Positions 48,754-60,424 of a DNA stretch of 64,000 bases are shown here, one piece after another. How positions within the stretch are numbered: the stretch's first letter is position 1; each line of letters begins with the position of its first letter. The DNA is taken from assembly GCA_032718865.1 (NCBI GenBank), contig JALUTQ010000020.1:496001-560000 (forward strand). The letters run 5' to 3'. The stretch is from Tilletia caries (taxonomy: Eukaryota > Basidiomycota > Exobasidiomycetes > Tilletiales > Tilletiaceae). The position numbers were made by a program, and so were the translations under genes. A model generated the notes under the pieces. That model saw only the letters and a list, made by a program, of their open reading frames with translations, was not told where the DNA came from and searched no databases.

Positions 48754-48920
48754 TTTGGCTATAGTCACACTATAGTGCAAAATTTGGCTGCGCAAAAGCC
48801 TGCGACTATAGTCGACTATGCCACTATAGTCAGACTTACGACTATGACTATATCGGATTTTCAAAAAACGCCTACGACTACGACTATGACTATGCCAAAA
48901 AACGTGCGACTATAGTCGGA
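48754..48920. repeat. Short island of ACTATAGT palindromes
   Basis: Within ~165 bases ACTATAGT occurs four times and GACTATG/CTACGAC variants fill the rest. Its right end reads, inverted, CAGGGCTCGG, close to the CAAGGCTCGG terminus of the 47218 element. A matching left end and target duplication were not found. Confidence 0.6.
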
Positions 48921-49570
48921 GCCGAGCCCTGAGCTGGGGTGGTCGGAGGAAGGTCGTTGTGTGGACTCGTTGCCATCGAAAGTTAGGCGGGTGGAGGCAG
49001 GGACCGCAGAGAACTCACTGGTGCAGCGACGGGAGGAATCTCTGGCTTCGTCGTCAGAATTCTGGTCGCATGTTGCGTACAGAAGGAGCCGGCAAGTCTT
49101 GATCTCGAAAATCTCCTTCTCAAAACAATCGATTGCCTGTCTGCCTTTTCAATTCACATTCATTACTTGACTATCATCGGAGGCGGTAGTATGTGTCCAG
49201 TATCCCGTATCCGCGACAGAACCATCAGCATCAAGTTTTCGTGGAGAATTATTGCGATTCTGGGACACGTTGTGCAAAAGCCATCACCAAATGGCACCGA
49301 ATCATTGAAGCACTCAGAGCCATAAAAAACGATCTACGCTCCCACAACCGCTCCCAGTCTTTTGGCGTCTGACTGCGTAACGACACCTCCTATTGCTCTA
49401 AGCCTGCCGTCGCTGCCGCCCACGCGGCATTCAAATTACCGACACGCGTCAATCCTGGGATTATACGTACGGATTGTCTCCCTCGATGGGGACTAATGCA
49501 AGGAATACCTCGGGCGGAGATACGGACCGAACTGTAGCAATGCGGGAGAGTCCCTACCGGCCATGTTGTG
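48921..49570. other. Unassigned sequence
   Basis: No recognisable gene. A short shared string (ACACCTCCTAT after TGCGT) occurs at about 48491-48513 and 49375-49393, indicating repeated sequence. Confidence 0.4.
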
Positions 49571-49574
49571 AGAG

Positions 49575-49960
49575 GCCCCTGTGAAAAAATCAAGGGTCAA
49601 TACCGCTACAATACGGGATGGTGAAAGTATCGCTCTGATTGTAATGAAGCCGTTATGAAAGCAAATTATATCACTACTGCGCTCCGACGGAACCCCGCCG
49701 AATGCCGAGCCCCACATATACCGAGCACGTAGTAGCATTTTGATAAGAAACACAAACTACGCGGAGCGCGGAGTTGAGATTTCAAATTTTGTAAAGTTCC
49801 GTCGGAACGCGGAGCTGTTTTTGTTCCGCTCTGTATTATTCTGCGGAGGCGGAGCTCGCCTCAAAAAGTCAACATTCCGGCGGACTTTGGAAGTGCACAA
49901 GCAGAGCGCTCCGTGCTACCCCGAGAACAACCTTAGTGGCACTGGAGGGAATGGGCCCCG
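49575..49960 (+). repeat. GCGGAG-family repeat, diverged internal copy
   Basis: It aligns by eye along its length with 53521-53900, in the same orientation, with many substitutions. It shares blocks such as CTGCGCTCCGACGGAA, GTTCCGTCGGAACGCGGAGC and GCGGAGGCGGAGCTCGCCTC. Both outer ends of the full element are missing here. Confidence 0.7.
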
Positions 49961-50606
49961 CTAACAGCAAGGTCGAAGACGCCAAAGCATGAAAATCACT
50001 GGAAACACGTGGGTCTTGCCGTATTCAGTACCTTGGGCGCGAGCTAGAACTTAGAACTGGCATTGCTCTCGTATGATCCTTTTCGGCAGATGAAAACCTG
50101 CTGGCGCGAAGTGCGTAACATAGTTGCACACTCTGGTTTTGGCTGGAATAAAGAAATGAACTGTGTAGTCTGTAGATGCAGAGCCTCTTGTCTGGGATGC
50201 ATACGCTGCAGTGAGTTGAGTCCCATGATGTCTTCCCTCCACCCTTTCCTTTGTCCGAGTCCCCTCCCCTTACTGGCTGTCTAAGTTTCGTTTCATTTAC
50301 TGATATAATTTAACTCATACACAGAAAATCAGAAGGCACGAAAGCGGCGCAAGAAGTCGCTGTGGTACGATGTTCGCGTCGGAGAATTACATTCGGAGGC
50401 CGTGACAGACGGAGACCTTGCCCTCGACCCAGCTCTCAAAAGCACCAGCTATCAGAGAGCGGACGGATACGAGGGAGATGGAGACGGAGATGCTGAGCAG
50501 GACAGTGTTGAAGGAGTCAGTTGGTACTTGATTTGCATTGTGCCTGATGAGAGATCTGCTATTGGAAATGAGATCTGTTGTATTGAAATCTAATGGCACA
50601 TAGAAT

Positions 50607-51055
50607 TGGACAGGACAAAAACGGCAAGAAACGAGCCATATCCGTTTCCTCCACCACCACTCCCCGCCCCAAGAAGGGTCGCTCTGGCAGCGACCAGTTC
50701 GACAGGATGATCAATGTCCTGAGTCCTGTCGGATATGGGCGATGCCGAGGTGGGCCCTTCTCGACCTGAAGATTCTGTCGAGGTCGCACTCGCCTCCGCC
50801 TCAAGATGGACCCGACGGATCATGAGCCTGACGAAGTTGCTCGTCTAATTGGCTACTTTTCAATGACATCATCCCATGCCCCCAACAGACCACCAGTCAG
50901 CACCGCCATCTCCTCCGTCCGCTCCAACTTCGTCATCATTGTCACCTTCACCCGCAAGTTGGTCATCTTCTTCATCGCTGCACAACCCCAGGTCATCGCC
51001 GTTGTCCTCACCTTCGCCTAGATCCGGATCGGAATCAGAGCCGTCCTGACGGCCT
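50607..51055 (+). pseudogene. Decayed coding sequence of unknown origin
   Basis: Coherent amino-acid runs occur in shifting frames: GQDKNGKKRAISVSSTTT with SGSDQFDRMINVL, then LSDMGDAEVGPSRPEDSVEV, then a Ser/Pro-rich segment PPSPPSAPTSSSLSPSP ending at TGA. At least one frameshift and a stop separate them. I do not recognise the family; it may be transposon-associated. Confidence 0.3.
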
Positions 51056-51670
51056 GACGCGCTCCGCGAATGAGCGAGAAATTCGCGTCCAAGTCGTTCT
51101 CCTCGTTGCCCAGCGAATCAGGGCGCTTGAACCAAGGCATGGGACTGAATGTAAGGATTACAGTCGAGTATGCTGATCATTTGCAGCGACTCTTTCACAT
51201 CCTACAATTATCCCAACATCACTAATTTTCCCATATCCCATTAGTCTCCCTCAACCCTCAGGCCTCAACGTTCATATCAGTGTGGGGCGTGGGCATCAAT
51301 GCTGAACTGTTGTTGCACCTTACTTGATGGATAGTGGGTTGGAGCGTGGTGATGTACATTGGCCGTCTGGTTATGGATTCCAAATTATGCAAGTATGGTC
51401 TAGTTGGTATTATGGTTGGCTAAAGATCATTTTGTCGGACAGTTTTTGGTTACCAGTTACCACAATATTTTTGCCCCACAATTATTTCTTTGCTCACCAT
51501 ATGTATAATTTAAAAAAGGAGAAAGAAGGGAGGCATTAGAGAGCTTGCAATGCAGTTGATATAACTGATTCTTTGTGAATTGCGGCGACCGTGAATTAGT
51601 TCATCTTGGTCGCACCTCGCGAATTGATTTTTCGAACCTATCAGCACCTTCAATCCGTCAGACAATCAAC
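51056..51670. other. Unassigned AT-richer sequence
   Basis: No gene or clear repeat seen. Confidence 0.4.
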
Positions 51671-52746
51671 ATGGCCTTTCCTCACTGTTCGCTTCCATCG
51701 TTTCCTGTATTCGTCAAACAGGCATTGTATACCGACAGAACAGCGCAGAGGTGCCAGGTGAATGCGCTGGCTCTGCGCTTGCTGGCAGCAGGCCGAATCG
51801 ACAAACATGAGCTCATCAACCTCAACAACATATCACGCGCGACGTTGTATCAACGCCTCGCAAGTCAGACGATACACGCCTGGACGTTGTCGACTGATTT
51901 TTACTGCAGAAGTGAAACTGCTGCTAGAGAATAGGGATCGTCGAACGGAGACCCGACATCTACCTAGACGAACTGCAATCGTGCCTGCGGGAGGCGGAGG
52001 CCGTGACTGTTTCTTCAACACAGTCCATGAAAAACGTGAAAGGGAAGCAATATCCTGCAAGCTGCAAGGCAGCTCACAAAATCGCACGAGAACGATCAAG
52101 AACAAGCGGAACGAGTTTCGAGTACGGATCGCCCAATACTCGCCTGATCAGCTTCTATTTTACAATGAAACCGCATACGAGGCCCGGGACGAAGCCCATC
52201 TCCATGCCCGCAGTATCCGAAACACTCTTGCTCCTGTCCCTCGCCCGTACATCCGGGGATCACGAATTTTCTGCATTGCGAGCCCTAACCAACAAGAGTC
52301 ATCGCTTCGTGGACTGCCTGAGGCGCTTCCAACCGCGAGACCTTTCGACCTTTCGCGCCTATCTACTTTTCGAGCTACTCTCGCTCATGTGCCCATTTCC
52401 GCATCACAACTCCGTCCTCGTCCTGGTCAGCGCTAGCATCTACCACGCCCAAGAGATCCGCAGTCTCGTCGAGGACAACTTGGTGAGTCATAGCCGTTGA
52501 GCTTGATATTGATTTTCACATTTGATGTACGCCCCCTTCCATCTAGGATGCCGGATCGAGTTATTGCCTCCTTACTCGCTCGACTACAGCCCCATCGAGC
52601 GGGCATTCTCCAAGATCAAGTCGAGCTTCCGTCGGCAACAGGCCGCGCACGCGAAGGCCGAAGACTCTTGCGTGGCGATGCGTACAATCACCCGTCAAGA
52701 CTGCATTTCTGATTGCATGGACGCGTCCCGCAGGATATTCTTCTGA
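51671..52746 (+). mobile_element. Decayed Tc1/IS630-type DDE transposase
   Basis: It starts near MAFPHCSLPSFPVFVKQA with a helix-turn-helix-like segment (ISRATLYQRLA), then a small intron (51854-51900). The catalytic core follows: YSPDQLLFYNETAY at the first Asp site, VLVLVSASIYHAQEI at the second, and after another intron (from 52482) LPPYSLDYSPIERAFSKIK at the Glu site. In the family these read F.DE, V.DNA.IH and YSPDFNPIE. The first two Asp are Asn and Val here, and the middle section changes frame. It is therefore a fossil; only the Glu remains. Confidence 0.7.
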
Positions 52747-53033
52747 AGCAGTGCTTTCACCTTTCTTGTTCTGTTGTTTGATCCTGCCGTCCAACCCCTC
52801 TGTGCGTATGATATCATAATGTATCAAAGACCCCTCAAACTTTATGTCAATCCCTGCAGGTACACGCTCTCTACCACGTCCGAAATTCTCAGCTACAACG
52901 CATTACCTCATTTTCTACTCCAATGTTGATCATCCCCGTTCATCGTGTTATTTATTGAGAAAGTAGAGAAGGAGGACATAGCATTGCAAGAAAGCAAGCT
53001 TGGATCTGTCGTCTCGGTCTATATGGTAAGGAT

Positions 53034-54114
53034 GAGCACGGAGTAAGCCCCGGAGCGGCTTTGCCGGAGCGCCCCGGTTATCCGGGACCGCTTTCTGGGG
53101 GTAAGGTTGTCCCCGGAGTTGACGCGGAGCTGGGGTTTTGCGGACTCCGCACTCCTCCGACGGAGGGCTCCGCCGGAGGCGGAGCGCGGAGCTCACTTTC
53201 GAGAAATTTTTGATCTTAAAAAAGCACGGAGTCCGCTTGGAGGACTCCGCCGGAATTTGTGCGGAGGCGGAGCCCAATCCTGGGCCCACTTGCCAAAAGT
53301 GCGGAGCGCGGAGTCGTCAAAATTGTGTGAAAATTCCGGCGGAATTTCCGCGGAATTCCGACGGAGCTGTGAGGTCACGTGATAGTCGAAAATTAGGGTC
53401 ACGTGACCTCATTTCGGGTGCGCTCCGCCGGAATTCCGCAAAATTTCCGCGGAAAGTGCGGAATTCCGAGAAAATAGGCATCCTCGAGACACCCGCAGGG
53501 GATAAAACAGGCATCATCATCCGTTGAGAACTTCAAAAATAGCACTGGAGTCAATACCGCAACAATGTCGGATGGTGAATGTATAGCTCTGAGTGTATTA
53601 GAGTCATTCTGAGAGCAACTTATACCACCACTGCGCTCCGACGGAATTCCGCGGAATTCCGAGCTCCGCATACACGGAGCACGGAGGAGCATTATGAAAA
53701 CGCACAGAAAAAACGCGGAGCGCGGAGCTGGGATTTCAACTTTTTGTATAATTCCGTCGGAACGCGGAGCTGGTTTTTTTCCGCTCTGTCTTAGTCTGCG
53801 GAGGCGGAGCTCGCCTCAGAAAGTCAAAATTCCGGCGGAATTTAGAAGTGCGGAGGCGGAGCCCTCCGCGTTACTCCGGGGACAACCTTATCTGGGGGAG
53901 CCGGGAGGACAAAGTGAGAATTAAAAGATTACCTCAACGTTGCCGGAGTACGGAGCTAGCGTCTGAGTGTTACAGGAATTTCGCGGAGCACGGAGCTGAT
54001 CTCTGGGTGTTACGGAAAATTCCCCGTAGTGCGGAGTAAATTCCTGTGAAATGTGACGGAGTACGGAGTTACCCCCCGGAGTCCGGGGCGCTCCGGGACC
54101 TTCACACTATTATC
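53034..54114 (+). mobile_element. ~1.08-kb GCGGAG/CTCCGC element, fullest copy
   Basis: Begins near GGAGTAAGCCCCGGAGCGG and ends near GGAGTTACCCCCCGGAG. GTAAGGAT (53026-53033) and GTAAGGAA (54115-54122) flank it as a possible 8-base target duplication with one mismatch. The word GCGGAG and its complement recur throughout, often as palindromic GGAATTCC or GGAGCGCGGAG blocks. No coding frame. The boundaries are tentative because terminal inverted repeats are weak. Confidence 0.6.
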
Positions 54115-54289
54115 GTAAGGAAGGTATTTTCAAAATTTACTTTGACCAATCTCATCTCGCAGTCTAAATCTGACCAAAACAGCTCTTCAAGTCCAAGCGC
54201 TGTCAGACTGTTCTCTTAAGCCCAGATGTTACAAGCTTGATTACGAGCATACACATTTCGGAAATCGTATCTATTTCGAGAATTGTGAG

Positions 54290-54500
54290 ATCATCTCCCG
54301 GAGTAAGGAGCTCTCCCGGAGTATCCAGGCTCCGTAGCTGCGGAGTACGTAGAAGACTTTCTGAAACCCTTCATAATTTGACGGAGCACGCCGCACGGAG
54401 TAAGTTTCCTTTGGTGCTTCTTATCGTGCCGGAGTACGGAGTAGGATGCTGGTGCGACTAAATAGGCAGCGGAGCGCCCCGGAGTGTGGGCCCGGGAGTA
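54290..54500 (+). repeat. Further GCGGAG-family fragment
   Basis: Contains CCCGGAGTAAGGAGC, TGCGGAGTACG and GCGGAGCGCCCCGGAGT blocks, like the element just upstream. Confidence 0.5.
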
Positions 54501-54998
54501 CGGAGCACTCTTGGACTCTCACGGCTCATCCTTAAGTATATGGCATGGTCGAAGGAGGTCAAAGAGTCGATGTGAGCATTGTTGGAGGTAGAAGCGTGCT
54601 CTGGGCCTGATTTGTGGGTGTATGAGGGGCCTGGGTTGATTCTATTGCGAGGACATGAGGTTGCTGGTCGTTCAAGGACCAGGGTAGGAATAGCTGACGC
54701 GAACGAGCCGAACTCCTGCGGGCTGCGGAAGGGGAACGCACCTGTGCAGGTGAAGGGAAGAGAGCACGTGTTGGAGATTTCGAGTGCTCGAGAAAGGACT
54801 TCCAATTTTCCAATTTCTGAAGGTGAGGTCGTACTATCGAGAACTCGCTCAAAGGAAGTCTGGTTGACAATCCACAAGCAAAGCCAGGCGGGCGGGCTGC
54901 CGATGCTTCCATCTCAGGGCGGAGAAGTGTTCTACTGCTGCGCGGCGGGCGCGCTACGAGTTGTGAATCGAGGAGATGCTAGGGTCAGCATCACCGTC

Positions 54999-55271
54999 TC
55001 AACACAGTGCGATACTCGACCGACCAGCGGTGTAATGAAGAAGAAGAATCTCGGACGAGATAAACTTGACCGCGGCGACCCGAGGAGCTGAAGGAGCGAC
55101 AGAAACTCGGGTGGAAGTGGCCGAAGCACGGGCAACAGGAATTGGAGTGATGCTGTGGTCGATCTTGGTGGCCCGGAAGACTCGGGCAGTCCCGCCGCGT
55201 CCGATTTCCGAGCCCAGCACGTATCCGCCCGGGGTGACCCTGGCCACCCAATGATCAGAATCAAAGGTCAT
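54999..55271 (-). pseudogene. Protein-kinase N-lobe fragment
   Basis: From ATG 55271 the frame reads a glycine loop (GSEIGRGGTARVFRATK) and, after a Ser/Ala/Pro insert, VAAVKFIS with the ATP-binding Lys position. It runs out of kinase-like sequence within ~90 residues, and no catalytic loop or DFG was found downstream. Probably a truncated gene fragment; an unrecognised multi-exon gene is the alternative. Confidence 0.4.
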
Positions 55272-55289
55272 GATGAGCGTAAGCTGTGA

Positions 55290-55292
55290 GAG

Positions 55293-55333
<41 letters not shown>
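55290..55333. repeat. GA microsatellite
   Basis: A run of about 20 GA units followed by a G run. Confidence 0.9.
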
Positions 55334-55338
<5 letters not shown>

Positions 55339-56044
55339 AGAGAAGGAGAAAGAAGCGTTGGGGGGAGGACGGCAGCCCTCGGCGCGTAAAGTCGTTTGGG
55401 ACCCCTCTGAGGATGTCGCTTGGTATACACAAAAACCCAAAGGTGCTCATTGCTCTACGGAGAGCTTGGGTTCCACACAATGGAACAGATATTGCCGAAC
55501 ATCGCTCCAACGGGCCTCCAACTGGTCTCTAGCCCTCGTTAGATGATCTGAAATTACAAAGTCCCCAAATCTCGAACCTAGTCAAAATCCGACATGAATT
55601 CATGAAAATTTTGCTCCTCCAAGGGCCGTGGTCGTGCCTGCTTCTCAACATTGTGTCGCACGTGCCATTGTTAGTGAATGTGAGGGAATGAGCTGTGACT
55701 TAAATATGTGATGAGCATATACAAATTTCATTCACCTGATGGAATATTTGATATTTCAAGACCTTTCTGCAAAACCAGAAAGCAAGCAATGCGACCTCAG
55801 GCCTGTCGGCTGTTGGGTACACCGCACATGAATCATACGGCATGTGGCAATTGAGTAAGATCACGTGCAGTAGAAGAACAAACTAGAAGCAATGGAATTG
55901 ATCAGAACCCCAACGAAGAGATTGCCCGCTACCCCCAAGTGTCTCATAAAGGGAGCCGTTTTACCCGTGGTTCCAGAGGTGCTGCTCCTCATATTCATGT
56001 TTTCGTCGTATCGCCCTCATCCACGCTGTTCCTCTCTTCAGTCT
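55334..56044. other. Unassigned sequence
   Basis: No gene or structured repeat recognised. Confidence 0.4.
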
Positions 56045-56205
56045 TAACCCTACTGCAATAGTACTGCGGTATACTGCAATTATTTCATACCCGAAGTTTT
56101 GACAGTACGTTTGCAGTATACTTGAAGGAGAAATTACGTTTTTTGGCATACGTAACAGTACCCAAACCTTCCGGACCAAAAGCATACTGTATACTGTATT
56201 AATGT
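56045..56205. repeat. Island of GTATACTGCA / TGCAGTATAC words
   Basis: Variants of ACTGCAATA, GTATACTGCA, TGCAGTATAC, ACAGTAC and CATACTGTATACTG recur within ~160 bases on both strands. This is another word-rich island, unlike the others in sequence. Confidence 0.5.
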
Positions 56206-56788
56206 TTTGAAAAAATTCACCTACTTCAAGCGTAGTTCAAAACACTGACTCCTATGGTCCATGAGCTAAAGCCAGCAGCCATAAGTTTTAGCACAGATAA
56301 AACAAGGGGGGAGTATCATCAGCGTCTTGGAGCCTTATCACACACTATGTGTAGGCGTGTAGCTCAAGTGATCTAAGGCTGGCAAGACTTGTAAGCTGTA
56401 GACAAGTCAGAGTTGAAGCTTGAAAATTAGAGAACTTTAGAGTGAGACGATGGTCAGTGGTTGAGGTACCATGATCTGACTAAAATTAGATTCCCATGCT
56501 TCCCATCCTGTGATATAAATTTGCAGCCAGACCATCCTGTGATAATTTTGATGATACTGGCCCATCCTGTGATAATCTCGATCATCCTTGCGCTTGCAGT
56601 TAAATTCTCTTGACTTACGGTGCAAGTGTATTGTGTGCATCAAGCCTTCTGTATCTATAGTTTGTATCCCACTGTTGCTTCAGGCTGCTCCGCGCTCTTG
56701 TCCAGGGGGGAAAGGGGAGGGGGGGAGGAGGTCCGCCACTACCGCCGGCGGGGGGCTGGACGGCAGGAAAAAGACGTGGAGGGGAAGA

Positions 56789-57040
56789 TCAGAACTCGGT
56801 TGTGGAGTCGAGTTTGATGAACGGTGAGGGGTTTTTCCGGACGAAATCGCCGTGACAATTGATGTGCCACGGCTTCGCGGCACGTTCGCGTTCCTCGGTC
56901 TCCCTCAGGGCCTTCTGTCGATGAATCTGCATAATGAGTTGCTGCTTCCGCATCACCTCGTCCTCCTCCGCCTCCAACTGACCTGTTGTTTTCTCCTGTC
57001 GCCCCTCCTGCTCCACCCCTTGTCTGAACCTTACGTCTGA
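56789..57040 (-). pseudogene. Unrecognised Glu/Lys-rich coding fragment
   Basis: The minus-strand frame gives a charged helix (QLEAEEDEVMRKQQLIM, then QKALRETEERERAAKPW) and ends NPSPFIKLDSTTEF. No start codon or splice partners could be fixed. It looks like protein rather than random sequence, but I do not recognise it. Confidence 0.3.
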
Positions 57041-57080
57041 GCCCCCCGCTTCCTGGTTTGTGTCTTAAAACCACCGGTCC

Positions 57081-58350
57081 AGGTCGGAGCAGAGATTCAG
57101 GAGCCTTTTTGGTTAGGCAATTTGGTCATGTTGGGATGTGTTATCGGTCTTGAGCACAAGTTTCATCATTCATTCCCAGGGTATAGCATTGGGGGACGCG
57201 CGGGGGGGGAGAGAGGGAGGGGTAACAAGAGATAATCTCAGATGCCCGATGAGAAATGCGCGACGCGCCGCACTGATCTGTTTGTGGTTGCCGTACAGGA
57301 AACCTGGCCTTCGAGAATGTGAGGGAGGGAGCTTGACGCACTCATAAGGCACATCGGCGTTTTGTTGACTTAAAGGCGCAGAGAAAAGCGATACGCTCGA
57401 GATCGGCAGCTTCACATCTCTCGCGGTCTGGCTCTCTTTTTCTTCAGCATTTTCTCGGAAGTAGCATGTTCCTGGACGGAGAGGATGGAGCGCCACTATA
57501 TTTTGGCAACGATATCGGCAAGGGAATGTCTGAGGATTACAAATTTCAAGCTGGGAACGACACAGCAATGAGCCAGCAGTGCGTCTACTGTCTAGCGCAG
57601 TGAACGAATGAGGATGAAGTAGATTTGGAGCTTAGCGATGGAGTCGACCGGAGCGAACACTCGCTTCGGAGCACCCAGTTTTGTATGATGGGGAGGATGA
57701 CAGAGATATCCAGCCCACACAGCTAAGTTTAGATCATCAAACTTCCATTCTGAATTCCGGCAGCTCTCAACAACTACCTCTCATGTCTACAGCCACGTGC
57801 AGTATTATTACATGATGCATGTTCTAACTATAGCTGCCCATTTTCCCCAATCTGCCACAACGTCTCCGATGCCATCCATCGATGACCTTCCTTGCTGCAT
57901 GCTGGCTTGCAATTCTGCAGTTCCGCGGTTACAATACTTCCGTTGTCAACCTTTTTCGCTTTTATTCGACTTGGTCGCGAAGTTACGATACTGATACCAT
58001 TCCTTTTTTCATTCAGAATAGAGTCAGCGCATGGCGGACAGGATTAGAGATGACAGCAATGGAGATGGACAGGTTTGTCCCTTTGGTCCTGAACCCCGCT
58101 CTCCTCCTTCCTCCCCCCGGAGCTGAAACTGGGATCACGTCATTCAGTTTCATCGCCGCGTGCAAAATGACGAGTGCGATTATGGCGTCCCTCAATTGGG
58201 GCGTGCATGAGCCATGAGGGTGGCTCGAAGCCTTTGGCCGCCCTAGGGCGGCCATTCAGTCAATATTTCTGGGAGCCACGTGGTAATTAAATGGTATGCA
58301 TTCAAAATATGGTTTGCCCCCATAACAAGCGATATTTTTTGCCTCTTCAG
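57081..58350. other. Unassigned sequence
   Basis: A short coherent plus-strand stretch near 57465-57600 (FLDGEDGAPLYFGNDIGKGM) may be another fossil exon. Otherwise nothing is recognisable. Confidence 0.3.
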
Positions 58351-58352
58351 CC

Positions 58353-58919
58353 GCACACTCGGCGGCTGCTTCCTTGGAGCTAGCCCAGCTCGAGGGTCAT
58401 CTCCGCCGTGAGAGAGACGAAGCAGTCAAACGCGCCAAACCTCAGCAGGAAGAGCATCGACGTGTCCAGGAGCTCAACAAGGATGAGGTCAAGAAGATGG
58501 TTCGTGAGAGGAACGAAGCAGTCGAATGCGCTAAAGCTCAGGAGGACGAACATCAACGAATCTTGGACCTCAAGGACGAGAGTATCAAAGATCTCAAGGA
58601 CCAGCTTCAAGCCACGACCCACGCAGAGGATCAGCATCGGCTGACAGCAATCGAACGCGCATACTACGAGCGCCTCAAGCGGGACGAGGAAGACAAGAAT
58701 GAACTTGCTCGTGCCATTGAAGCTCGGAAGGCAGCTCAAAGAGCAGCTCAGAAAGTCACTCGACTTGCAAATCAAGCGCGGCGGCGGGCACTCGCGTCAC
58801 AGGACGACACCTGCCAAGGCACATCCGAGCGCCCAAAGCGAACTCGCACGCCGACCCGGCCCGGCCCCCGGTTCCTCATACGGTGTACCAGAGGCCCCGT
58901 CTTGACTGAGCAATCATAA
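58353..58919 (+). CDS. Coiled-coil protein or exon, unknown function
   Basis: After an acceptor-like CTTCAG (58345-58350) the frame runs ~188 codons to TAA. Residues 7-140 form a strong charged coiled coil with an imperfect ~35-residue repeat (RERDEAVKRAKPQQEEH, RERNEAVECAKAQEDEH). The C-terminus turns basic and Pro/Thr-rich. No in-frame ATG was found before the coil, so the start must lie in an upstream exon or the gene is broken. It precedes a gag-like fossil by ~70 bases and could belong to the same retroelement. Confidence 0.4.
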   Translation, partial: AHSAAASLELAQLEGHLRRERDEAVKRAKPQQEEHRRVQELNKDEVKKMVRERNEAVECAKAQEDEHQRILDLKDESIKDLKDQLQATTHAEDQHRLTAIERAYYERLKRDEEDKNELARAIEARKAAQRAAQKVTRLANQARRRALASQDDTCQGTSERPKRTRTPTRPGPRFLIRCTRGPVLTEQS

Positions 58920-58989
58920 CTACACCAAGCCACGTTCCGACCTTCTCGGATCTCAAGTCTCGAACACCCATCACACTTCTTTGTCTTGT

Positions 58990-59525
58990 CGAGTTTAACC
59001 TTGTTCATGGAACTGCATACCGAGAATCAAGCCTGACCCACCGAGATCAAGCGCCAGTCAACTTCCCTCTTATTGAGGGTGGAGACCTGAAGGAACATCT
59101 GGACCGCTTCCTTCGCTCCTGCTCTGGGCACTGTTCACCGCACTGACGCACGGGGATAAGTACAAGACGCTCTTGTTCCTGGAATTTCTTCCGGAGTCAA
59201 TCAATATGCTGAAGCTCCAGTGCCGCCTCATGAACACCAGCAAGAAGGCCTGAAACGAGCTCTGAAATCCGTTACCAGTACAACCTGAAAGGAGCGCAGC
59301 ATCTTCAAAGTCAGGAGCGGTCCGCTGCCACGGTCCTGTTCACAAGACAGAAGAGTAGTCAGCAGAAGTCGCGCAACTTGGCTCCGAAGGCAACTCATAG
59401 TCACAGAGACGAGAAATCGGGAACAAAGGCAACTCACGAGCTCCAAAAAGGGGGTTGCAAAGATCAAGTGCTTCCGGTGCACGATGACCGAAGTCGACTT
59501 TTGGCACAGGAGCATTCAAATTAGC
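58990..59525 (+). mobile_element. Retrotransposon gag fossil
   Basis: VNFPLIEGGDLKEHLDRFL is followed in another frame by YKTLLFLEFLPESINML, resembling copia-type gag (UBN2-like). Further on, a knuckle-like KIKCFRCTMTEVDFWH appears. Stops and at least one frameshift interrupt it. No protease, integrase, reverse transcriptase or LTR was identified. Confidence 0.4.
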
Positions 59526-60424
59526 GATCATTGGCATTTTTCCTGAGATTTAGGCTGTTCGGCAATTCGTCCCAGGATTGAGCCTACGAGCTATCTAACA
59601 ATATCTTGAGAGAGAGAGAAGAGTACTCCACAGTCCGCAGCTGTTATACGTGGCCGAAGATTTACTCCGCCTGATTAAAATCTGCAGGAGTATAGAGCAT
59701 CAGGCTGTCATTTTCCCGGAGTGCACAATTGTGTGAGGGTTTTCGCAAAGATATCAACGGAGTGAAAGCAAAATATGAGCAGTTGGTCTTTGGAGGGAAA
59801 TCGATTCGGCCACAGCCATTCATACCCATCAATGTCATATCATGTCGCCTCGACAACACTTATTAACAACAGAGACACAAGTCACAACCGCTCATTTTTG
59901 CTAGTTTGTTGAGATTCGACATTGAGATTGACAGAATGAGGGATGAAAGGGAAGGGAGAGATGATTGAGGAGGATATGATGTTAAGGTCATGGGTCCGAG
60001 CCGGGAAATAAAATTGGCGTGTATTTAGTATTATGTCCCGTGTTGCCGCATCACGAGCAAGTTACAGGACGTTCGAGTTCTGTCCCGGTCCCGGGAAAGG
60101 GTTGATGTCCTCGAATAGGTGATATCTAAACCAGTAGATGAACTGCGCATCCTCCAAGCGGTGCTCTGGTTGCTGCGGGTCTCGTCGGCAAAAAAAATGC
60201 TCCGGCTGAATTGTGAGCGCGTATTGCGTTCTCCGTCCATAGTCGCGCCTCTTGGCCTTTGGTGAGAGCTTCTTGTGCGTAACTCTGGCTGCCTGCAGCC
60301 ATCGCCGAATTGTGGAGCGGGCAATTAAAGCAGGAGGCGAGATTTAGACTGCGAGATGAGATTTGGAAAAAAATGAAAATTTATCCCGAATTACCCGCAA
60401 AATATTGGTGTTTATGGTACAATA
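59526..60424. other. Unassigned sequence
   Basis: No gene or repeat recognised. Confidence 0.4.
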
